Source: JBFWWW01 sp050245975 (GTDB taxonomy: Bacteria; Pseudomonadota; Alphaproteobacteria; Rhizobiales; Hyphomicrobiaceae). From it: 5,845 nucleotides of DNA. How positions within the stretch are numbered: the stretch's first letter is position 1; the number at the start of each line of letters is the position of its first letter. The position numbers and the translations under genes are program-made. The stretch is taken from NCBI GenBank assembly GCA_050245975.1, contig JBFWWW010000211.1, forward strand, positions 1-5,845. The letters run 5' to 3'. The notes under the pieces are model-generated. The model saw only the letters and a list, made by a program, of their open reading frames with translations, searched no databases and was not told the origin of the DNA. This document shows, piece after piece, positions 1-5,147 of the stretch.

Positions 1-246
1 GTGCGGAGCCGATCCCGTGATCTCGGTGTCGCGGAAAAAGAGCCGTCCCTCTTGCGGGATATTGAAGCCGTTGAGACAATTGAGCGTGCAGCTCTTGCCG
101 GCGCCGTTCGGCCCGATCACCGCAAGGATTTCGCTCTCGCGGATTTCAATCGATACGTTCGACAGCGCTGTGACGCCTCCGAACCTCAGCGTGATGTCTT
201 CGGCGCGCATGACAGGCGACGCACCGGGCTTTCCACCGTCAGGCAT
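1..246 (-). CDS. Liv-type ABC transporter ATP-binding protein, N-terminal part (cut by window edge)
   Basis: This is the first 82 residues of an ATPase of the branched-chain amino acid (LivG/LivF) ABC importer family; the rest lies beyond base 1. In such importers two cytoplasmic ATPases drive two permeases fed by a periplasmic binding protein. The Walker A motif GPNGAGKS is at residues 45-52, preceded by the usual beta-strand start (AEDITLRFGGVTALSNVS) and followed by LNCLNGFNIPQEG, a run typical of Liv ATPases. The Q-loop, signature motif and Walker B are not in the window. I chose the ATG at 246 because it overlaps the ligase stop by 8 bp (ATGCCTGA), as expected for translational coupling; a second in-frame ATG at 210 begins closer to the conserved domain and is a real alternative. 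Neither has a strong ribosome binding site. Position behind an acyl-CoA ligase suggests a carboxylic acid substrate rather than an amino acid, but that is inference. Confidence 0.9.
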   Translation of the reverse strand, partial: MPDGGKPGASPVMRAEDITLRFGGVTALSNVSIEIRESEILAVIGPNGAGKSCTLNCLNGFNIPQEGRLFFRDTEITGSAPH

Positions 247-1765
247 GGCCGTGCTCGTTCTTCACAGCGGCGCGGTCGATGGCGCCCGCGGCCGTTCGCG
301 GCAGTGCGCCGACGAACACCACATGCTTCGGCCGCTTGTAGCGGGCGATGCGGGCGCCGACAAAATCGATGATCTCGTTTGCCGTCGCGGATTGCGCGGC
401 CTTGAGGGCGCAGACGGCTTTCACAGCCTCGCCCCATTGCGTATCTGGCACGCCGATCACCACGACCTCGGCAATGGCGGAATGGGCGGCGATCGCCGCC
501 TCCACCTCGGCCGGATAGACGTTCTCGCCTCCGGGCTTGATCAGTTCTTTCGCGGGCGAGCGGCCCTTGTACCAGAGATAGCCGTCCGCATCGAAAGCAC
601 CCTGGTCGCCCGTGTGATGCCAGCCGTTGCGGAACGTGAAAGCGGTATCCGCCTCGCAGTTCCAGTAGCCCTTGAAGACGCCGGGGCCGCGCACGACGAT
701 CTCGCCGATCGCGCCGGCAGGCAGGGTCCGGTCCATCTCATCGACGACGGCAACCTCGTGCAGGATCGCCGGCCGGCCCGCCGCATTAGGCTTGTCGCGA
801 AACGGCGACAGCGTCACGAAGCCGGACGTCTCGGATTGCCCGAAAGCAGCCCAGAACCGGGCATTGGGGTACATGGTCTCCAGCCGCGTGATCGTCTCCG
901 GACTGTCGAGCCCCGTGACCGCGCGCAGCGACGCCAGGCTGTCGCGCGGCGCACCAGCCTCGATCTTGTCGAGCAGTGTCGTGAGTATCGGCGGAAATTC
1001 CGCCATCAATGTCACCTTCTCCGCACGCATCTGCGCGAGTGCGGCATCCGCATCGAATTTCGCCATGACGATTGTCCGGCCGCCGGCATGTTGCGTGGCG
1101 AGCAGCATGGTCAGACCGGCAAGATGGAACAGCGGCAGGACGCCCAGGTTGACGTCGGCGGGCGTCAGCGACCAGGCGTGCATGAGCTGGACGCTCGCGG
1201 CGAGCAGGCCGGAATGGGTCAGGACGGCACCGCGGGGGCGACCGCCGACTGCCGCAGTGTAGAAAATCACGACCCCGGCATCCGCATCGGCGTGCGGCGG
1301 AGGCAGCGAATCCCGAGACGGTTCCTTTGCAACGAGTTCATCGTAGCTGGCGAATGTACCGCCACCCATTCCGTACCATCGCTCGACGCCGGGAAGAGAA
1401 TTTTTCAGTCCCTCGAGCGTTGCCTGCAGCTCGGCGTCGGCGATGACGATGCGAGGAGCGGAGTCGCTAATGATGTAGGCGACCTCCTCGCCGCTCAGCC
1501 GCCAGTTGATTGGCACGACGATGGCTCCGCAACGCGCGGCTGCGCCATAGAGATCGACGAAGGCGAGACTGTTCTGCGACAGCATGCAGATGCGGTCGCC
1601 CGGCCGAATGCCGGCCCGCGTCAGACCGGCCGCAAGACGTTCGATCCTCGTGAAAAATTGCGCGTGCGTCACACGCTCCGCGCCGCAAACGAACGCGGTT
1701 GCGTCGGCGTGGAGGCGCGCGTTGCGTTGCGCAACGTCGAACAGCGTGAAATCACGCACCGCCAT
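239..1765 (-). CDS. AMP-dependent acyl-CoA synthetase/ligase (ANL superfamily), atypical catalytic motifs
   Basis: A 508-residue cytoplasmic enzyme of the ANL superfamily, which normally activates a carboxylic acid with ATP to an acyl-adenylate and then to the CoA thioester. Visible landmarks: phosphate-binding loop region YTAAVGGRPRGAVLTH (169-184), GQSETSG (309-315, A5 region), the TGD of motif A7 (385-387), and the hinge/A8 block GRSPAKELIKPGGENVYP (401-418). Length is normal for the family. Two motifs deviate: the loop usually reads like SGTTGxPKG but here has Ala-Ala and Arg, and the C-terminal A10 motif reads LPRTAAGAIDR with Ala495 where the adenylation lysine is expected. The start at 1765 has a good GGAGGAG site just upstream (1770-1776). 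The gene follows a 110-bp gap holding a putative operator and promoter, and overlaps the ABC ATPase gene by 8 bp, so the two are probably one operon. Substrate is unknown; an aromatic, cyclic or medium-chain acid fits the context but is not shown. Confidence 0.93.
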   Translation of the reverse strand: MAVRDFTLFDVAQRNARLHADATAFVCGAERVTHAQFFTRIERLAAGLTRAGIRPGDRICMLSQNSLAFVDLYGAAARCGAIVVPINWRLSGEEVAYIISDSAPRIVIADAELQATLEGLKNSLPGVERWYGMGGGTFASYDELVAKEPSRDSLPPPHADADAGVVIFYTAAVGGRPRGAVLTHSGLLAASVQLMHAWSLTPADVNLGVLPLFHLAGLTMLLATQHAGGRTIVMAKFDADAALAQMRAEKVTLMAEFPPILTTLLDKIEAGAPRDSLASLRAVTGLDSPETITRLETMYPNARFWAAFGQSETSGFVTLSPFRDKPNAAGRPAILHEVAVVDEMDRTLPAGAIGEIVVRGPGVFKGYWNCEADTAFTFRNGWHHTGDQGAFDADGYLWYKGRSPAKELIKPGGENVYPAEVEAAIAAHSAIAEVVVIGVPDTQWGEAVKAVCALKAAQSATANEIIDFVGARIARYKRPKHVVFVGALPRTAAGAIDRAAVKNEHGHA

Positions 1766-1875
1766 GCCGCTCCTCCAACAGCCTGACGGATTTCGTCTCC
1801 GCCATTATACCCGAGGGTAGGTTTTGTCCGGAGGCATTGTCAAGGGTTGCCGCCGTAACGGCGCACGCGCTCATT
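1766..1875 (-). promoter_or_regulatory. Intergenic region between TetR gene and ligase gene: promoter and operator region
   Basis: This 110-bp stretch separates the TetR stop from the ligase start. On the minus strand it contains a consensus -35 TTGACA (1843-1838), with TACCCT (1819-1814) 18 bp downstream as a weak -10. A perfect TATAAT (1809-1804) also lies downstream, but 28 bp from the TTGACA and without a good -35 of its own. Either -10 overlaps the palindrome at 1808-1819. The leader to the ATG would be about 40 nt and ends in the GGAGGAG site. A short 5-bp stem near 1851-1863 lacks a T-run, so no convincing terminator for the TetR gene is visible and read-through into the ligase is possible. 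Confidence 0.55.
1808..1819. promoter_or_regulatory. Putative TetR operator upstream of the ligase/ABC operon
   Basis: The 12 bp TACCCGAGGGTA form an inverted repeat with 5-bp arms (TACCC/GGGTA) and a 2-bp centre. It matches 11 of 12 positions of the core of the palindrome at 3849-3864 between the two thiolases, and overlaps the candidate -10 of the ligase promoter. Two such sites flanking a TetR gene in its own cluster suggest it is the binding site of that regulator. Binding is inferred; the repeat and the match are seen directly. Confidence 0.65.
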
Positions 1876-2559
1876 TCAGTATTTCAGGCTGCGCGCATTC
1901 AAACCTGAAAAAAAGAAATCGATGAAGGTTGCACTGATCTCGTCGGCCTGACGGTGCGCGCGGCTCTTGTCATACCAGAAGGCCATCCAGTTGAGGGCGC
2001 CGAAGATCGCGGTGGCGGCAAGCCTCGGATCGCACGGCTTGATGGAGCCGTCCCGCATGCCGCGCAAGAACAGCGCCCGCACCTTGTTCTCCAGCTGCGA
2101 TCGGGCCGATTGCATGGCCCGCGCGTTCTTCCGCGAGATCCGGACATTGAACAGGCGCACGACGCAGACCCCGAACTCGGTCGTAGCCCACTCGCCGTAT
2201 CGGGTGAGCAGGATCGAGAGCAGCTCGGCTCCCGTCCGGTCTCCGGCCGCCAGAGCATCGAAGCCGTCGAGCATCTGCTCGAGCCCCATGCGCTGGATGG
2301 TGATGAGAATCTCCTCCTTGTTGCCGACGTGATAGTAGAGCGCCGGCTTTGTGATGTTGAGCGCGTCGGCGATATCCGTCAGGCGCGTCGCCTCGAAGCC
2401 GCGGTCGCGGAAGAGGCGCGCCGCGGCGCGCAGGATGGCGTTCTTCTTGCTCTCGTCCTCCTCGTCCGGGACGATCTCGCCCGCCCACTTCTCGCCCCTC
2501 GGCCGCCGGACGGCGACGGCGGCCGGGCGCTGGCGGGCAAGCGCAGTCTTTATCCGCAT
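1876..2559 (-). CDS. TetR/AcrR-family transcriptional regulator
   Basis: A 227-residue regulator with the TetR DNA-binding domain: helix 1 around ILRAAARLFRDRGFEATR (42-59), then the helix-turn-helix TDIADALNITKPALYYHVGNK (61-81). The remaining residues are the variable ligand-binding and dimerisation domain, ending in IDFFFSGL (213-220), a common end pattern in acyl-CoA-responsive family members. About 37 charged or basic residues precede the domain, longer than the usual short lead; I see no better in-frame start. Its ATG follows the stop codon of the minus-strand thiolase with no gap (TAG then ATG), so it is almost certainly co-transcribed and translationally coupled. TetR proteins usually repress and are released by a small ligand. 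The likely targets are the palindromes at 1808-1819 and 3849-3864, which would make it autoregulatory through the thiolase promoter. An acyl-CoA ligand is plausible from the neighbours but not shown. Confidence 0.95.
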   Translation of the reverse strand: MRIKTALARQRPAAVAVRRPRGEKWAGEIVPDEEDESKKNAILRAAARLFRDRGFEATRLTDIADALNITKPALYYHVGNKEEILITIQRMGLEQMLDGFDALAAGDRTGAELLSILLTRYGEWATTEFGVCVVRLFNVRISRKNARAMQSARSQLENKVRALFLRGMRDGSIKPCDPRLAATAIFGALNWMAFWYDKSRAHRQADEISATFIDFFFSGLNARSLKY

Positions 2560-3744
2560 CTAGTGCTTCTCGTAGAGCGTAACGACCGCCGCGCCGCCGA
2601 GACCGAGGTTGTGCTGCAGCGCCAGCCGGGCGCCCTCGACCTGGCGGGCCTCCGCCGTGCCGCGCAGCTGGTGCGTCAGCTCATAGCACTGCGCCAGGCC
2701 GGTCGCGCCCAGCGGATGCCCCTTGGACAACAGGCCGCCGGAAGGATTGGTGACGACCTGTCCGCCGTAGGTGTTATCGCCATCGTCGACGAACTTCTCG
2801 GCTCCGCCTTCCTCGCAGAAGCCGAGTGCCTCGTAGGTGAACACCTCGTTCTGGGCGAAGCAGTCGTGCAGCTCGCACACATCGATATCCGCCGGATCGA
2901 CGCCCGCAGCGCTATAGACCTTGCCGGCCGCCTCCTTCGCCATGTCCGATCCGACGAGATCGATCATGGAGCGCGTGGAGAACGTGTTCGTCCGATCCGT
3001 CGTCATGGCCTGCGCCTTGATGCGGACGTCCGAACGCATGCCGTGCTCACGCGCAAACTTCTCCGAAACCACGATCGCGGCCGCGCCGCCGCAGGTGGGC
3101 GGACAGGCCATCAACCGGGTAAGCACGCCCGGCCAGATCACCTGCGATGCGAGCACGTCATCGGCGCTCACGACCTTGCGGAACAGCGCCAGCGGATTGG
3201 CAGACGCGTGACGGCTCGCCTTCGCGCGCACCTTGGCGAACAGGTCGAGCGGCGCGCCGTAGCGCTCCATGTATTCACGGCCGGCGCCGCCGAAAAAGCG
3301 CAGCGTCAGCGGAATCTCAGTTTCCCCGACAATGTCGTCGGCAAGCTGGTTGAACTTGCCGAGGGCCGAAGGCCGGTCGCGCCAGACCTCGCCGAGCGCG
3401 CCGGGTTGCATCTGCTCGAAGCCGACGGCCAGCGCGCAATCGACCATGCCCGAAGCCACCGCTTGGCGGGCGAGGAAGAGCGCGGTCGATCCCGAAGAGC
3501 AGTTGTTGTTGACGTTGACGATGGGAACACCGCTCATTCCCACGTCGTAGATGGCGCGCTGCCCGGATGTGGAATCGCCGTAGACGTAGCCGACGTAGGC
3601 CTGCTGCACCAGCTCGTAGCTCAGGCCGGCGTCGGCGAGCGCGAGCTTCGCGGCTTCCGAGCCCATCTCGTGATAGGCCTTGCTTTCTCCCGGCTTGCGG
3701 AACGGCACCATGCCGACGCCGCCGATCACGACGCTCTCTGTCAT
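2560..3744 (-). CDS. SCP2-type thiolase (acetyl-CoA acetyltransferase family)
   Basis: A 394-residue thiolase of the SCP2/lipid-transfer type, expected to cleave a 3-ketoacyl-CoA with CoA in the last step of a beta-oxidation-like route. The nucleophile is Cys82 in NNNCSSGSTAL; the SCP2-type HDCF motif is at 293-296 and supplies the second catalytic Cys; the catalytic His343 is in SKGHPLGATG. The C-terminus has HNLGLGGA (378-385) instead of the CxG motif of classical thiolases, as expected for the SCP2 group. All key residues are present, so an active enzyme is likely. The start at 3744 is preferred over the longer open frame from 3846 because it has a GGAGGAG site (3754-3760) upstream and starts directly at the conserved VVIGGVGMVPF; the extra 34 codons would run through the leader hairpin and promoter. 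It is divergent from another thiolase and directly precedes the TetR gene. The precise substrate is unknown. Confidence 0.95.
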   Translation of the reverse strand: MTESVVIGGVGMVPFRKPGESKAYHEMGSEAAKLALADAGLSYELVQQAYVGYVYGDSTSGQRAIYDVGMSGVPIVNVNNNCSSGSTALFLARQAVASGMVDCALAVGFEQMQPGALGEVWRDRPSALGKFNQLADDIVGETEIPLTLRFFGGAGREYMERYGAPLDLFAKVRAKASRHASANPLALFRKVVSADDVLASQVIWPGVLTRLMACPPTCGGAAAIVVSEKFAREHGMRSDVRIKAQAMTTDRTNTFSTRSMIDLVGSDMAKEAAGKVYSAAGVDPADIDVCELHDCFAQNEVFTYEALGFCEEGGAEKFVDDGDNTYGGQVVTNPSGGLLSKGHPLGATGLAQCYELTHQLRGTAEARQVEGARLALQHNLGLGGAAVVTLYEKH

Positions 3745-3762
3745 GTCCTGGTTCTCCTCCGT

Positions 3763-3788
3763 CAGGGCAAACCCTGGCCAGGGCTTGC
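3763..3788 (-). promoter_or_regulatory. Hairpin with competing pairing in the 5' leader of the minus-strand thiolase
   Basis: Positions 3767-3788 form a near-perfect 22-bp dyad (one mismatched pair, 3771/3784). In a minus-strand transcript that mismatch becomes a G-U pair, giving a continuous 9-bp stem with a GGCC loop. The middle segment CCAGGG can alternatively pair with CCCTG at 3767-3763, forming a 5-bp stem with a TTTG loop that ends 2 nt from the GGAGGAG ribosome binding site (3760-3754). The two pairings exclude each other. No T-run follows, so it is not a standard terminator. It could instead be a protein operator at the DNA level; a role is unproven. Confidence 0.4.
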
Positions 3789-3837
3789 ATTTTCGTGGCG
3801 ACGGGAGCCACACGCAGCCCGCACGCCAGCCATGCTC

Positions 3838-3866
3838 TTGCCGCAAAAGCTACCCGCGGGTAGCAT
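3838..3866 (+). promoter_or_regulatory. Putative promoter of the plus-strand thiolase
   Basis: TTGCCG (3838-3843) and TAGCAT (3861-3866) are separated by 17 bp, each matching four of six bases of the sigma-70-type consensus. The palindrome at 3849-3864 fills the spacer and enters the -10, so a bound repressor would block it. A transcript start near 3873 would rule out the TTG codon at 3870 as translation start. Confidence 0.45.
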
Positions 3867-3876
3867 TCATTGTCAA
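3847..3876 (-). promoter_or_regulatory. Putative promoter of the minus-strand thiolase-tetR operon
   Basis: On the minus strand a consensus -35 TTGACA (3876-3871) is followed after 18 bp by TAGCTT (3852-3847), a weak -10. The 16-bp palindrome lies between and into the -10. It overlaps the divergent plus-strand promoter almost completely, so one repressor dimer could silence both. The leader to the ATG at 3744 would be roughly 95 nt and contains the hairpin at 3763-3788. Confidence 0.45.
3849..3864. promoter_or_regulatory. Putative TetR operator in the divergent thiolase promoter region
   Basis: GCTACCCGCGGGTAGC is a perfect 16-bp palindrome. Its 12-bp core TACCCGCGGGTA recurs with one change at 1808-1819 ahead of the ligase. 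Length, symmetry and position between two promoters of a TetR-containing cluster are typical of TetR operators. The palindrome is observed; the bound protein is inferred. Confidence 0.75.
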
Positions 3877-3908
3877 ACTTGGCGATGAAGCAGCAAGCGG
3901 GCAGGGCC

Positions 3909-5147
3909 ATGGAAGAGGTTTATATTGCAGGCGTGGGCATGACGCCGTTCGGGCGGATGCCTGATCTCGACATCAAGGCTCTCACGCAGCAGGCCACCTC
4001 GGCGGCATTGGCCGATGCGGGGATCGACAGATCGGCGCTTGAAGCGGCCTATTTCGCCAACGTCACCCAGGGACATATGGAAGGCCAGCACATGATCCGC
4101 GGCGAGATCGCGCTGCGGAGCATGGGCATCGGCGGCATCTCGGTCGTGAATATTGAGAACGCCTGCGCCAGCGGAAGTACGGCCCTCAACGCTGCCGTGA
4201 ACCACATCAAGGCGGGCCAGTCCGATGTGGTGCTCGCCATCGGCGCGGAGAAGATGTTCTCGCAGAACAAGCAGCTGATGTTCTCCGCATTCGACAGCGG
4301 TTGGGACGTGACGGCGAGCGAAACCACAACCGCCCGTCTCGCCAGCATGGGCGACGGCGTCGAGGTGCCCGAGGGCACGACCTCCAGCAAACCCTTCAGC
4401 GTCTTCATGGGTGTCTATGCCGCCTTCTGCCGCTTTCACATGAAGCGGTTCGGAACGACGCGCGAACAGATCGCTTCCGTCGCCGCCAAGAACCACACGC
4501 ACTCCGTCCACAACCCGCTATCGCAATATCGCAACAGCTACACCGTGGATGAAGTGCTGGCCGCACCGCCCATCACCTATCCGCTGACGCTGCCCATGTG
4601 CTCGCCCATCTCCGACGGCGCGGCAGCCGCCATCGTCTGCAGCAAGAGCGCGCTGAAACGACTTGGCATCGATGCGCGCCGCGCCATCCGCGTCCTGGCA
4701 AGTGTCGTGCAGTCGGGTTCGGACCGGGCGCCTGACGACGTTGCCCAGCACGTGTCGGCCCGCGGCGCCCGGCGCGCCTATGAGATGGCCGGAGTGGGAC
4801 CCGGCGACGTCTCGGTCGCCGAGGTGCACGATGCGACAGCGATGGGGGAGATCACGCAGGTCGAGAACCTCGGCTTCTGCGACTTCGGCGACGGCGGCCC
4901 CATCTCCGAGCGTGGCGAAACCTCGATCGGTGGTCGCATTCCCGTCAATCCGTCAGGTGGCCTGGAGTCCAAGGGGCACCCGATCGGCGCAACCGGGCTC
5001 GGGCAGGTGCATGAGCTCGTCGCGCAGCTGCGCGGCGAAGCCGGCCGGCGCCAGGTCGAGGGCGCACGCATCGCCATTGCGGAGAACGGCGGCGGCATCC
5101 ACGGCATCGAGGAGGCCGTGGCCTGCATCACGATCCTTGGCCGCTAG
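3909..5147 (+). CDS. Thiolase-fold protein (SCP2/lipid-transfer-type, HDAT variant)
   Basis: A 412-residue thiolase-fold protein. The nucleophile position is kept (Cys86 in ENACASGSTAL) and so is the C-terminal His (His357 in SKGHPIGATG). Where SCP2 thiolases have HDCF it has HDAT (307-310), and the C-terminus reads AENGGGIHGIEEAVACITI rather than the HNxGLGGA of its neighbour, so a second catalytic cysteine is not evident. It may be a specialised thiolase, or a thiolase-like enzyme of the kind that works with a DUF35 (OB-fold, zinc) partner, such as steroid side-chain aldolases or benzoylsuccinyl-CoA thiolase; no DUF35 gene is in the window. I start at ATG 3909 because MEEVYIAGVGMTPFG aligns with the start of the neighbouring thiolase and leaves a leader after the predicted promoter. 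ATG 3885 (eight residues longer) is possible; TTG 3870 is not likely. Neither ATG has an ideal ribosome site. The stop overlaps the stop of the convergent aldehyde dehydrogenase. Confidence 0.92.
   Translation: MEEVYIAGVGMTPFGRMPDLDIKALTQQATSAALADAGIDRSALEAAYFANVTQGHMEGQHMIRGEIALRSMGIGGISVVNIENACASGSTALNAAVNHIKAGQSDVVLAIGAEKMFSQNKQLMFSAFDSGWDVTASETTTARLASMGDGVEVPEGTTSSKPFSVFMGVYAAFCRFHMKRFGTTREQIASVAAKNHTHSVHNPLSQYRNSYTVDEVLAAPPITYPLTLPMCSPISDGAAAAIVCSKSALKRLGIDARRAIRVLASVVQSGSDRAPDDVAQHVSARGARRAYEMAGVGPGDVSVAEVHDATAMGEITQVENLGFCDFGDGGPISERGETSIGGRIPVNPSGGLESKGHPIGATGLGQVHELVAQLRGEAGRRQVEGARIAIAENGGGIHGIEEAVACITILGR

Noticed and set aside
17..1786. Long plus-strand open frame (589 codons) opposite the ligase and ABC genes
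   Set aside because: Its translation shows no recognisable family features, while the minus strand carries complete ANL and Walker A motifs. GC-rich codon bias produces such antisense frames.
1851..1863. Small stem (CGCCG/CGGCG, TAA loop) after the tetR gene as a terminator
   Set aside because: Only five base pairs and no following T-run on either strand; not enough for an intrinsic terminator.
3745..3846. 34-codon N-terminal extension of the minus-strand thiolase
   Set aside because: It would include the leader hairpin and reach the predicted promoter, does not resemble thiolase N-termini, and the ATG at 3744 has a strong ribosome binding site.
1954..3888. Long plus-strand open frame (644 codons) antisense to tetR and the thiolase
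   Set aside because: It spans two clear genes and their promoter region with low-complexity Arg/Ala-rich sequence and has no motif or suitable start; a shadow frame.
3870..3908. TTG at 3870 as start of the plus-strand thiolase
   Set aside because: It lies at or before the predicted transcription start and adds residues with no family similarity; ATG 3909 (or 3885) fits better.
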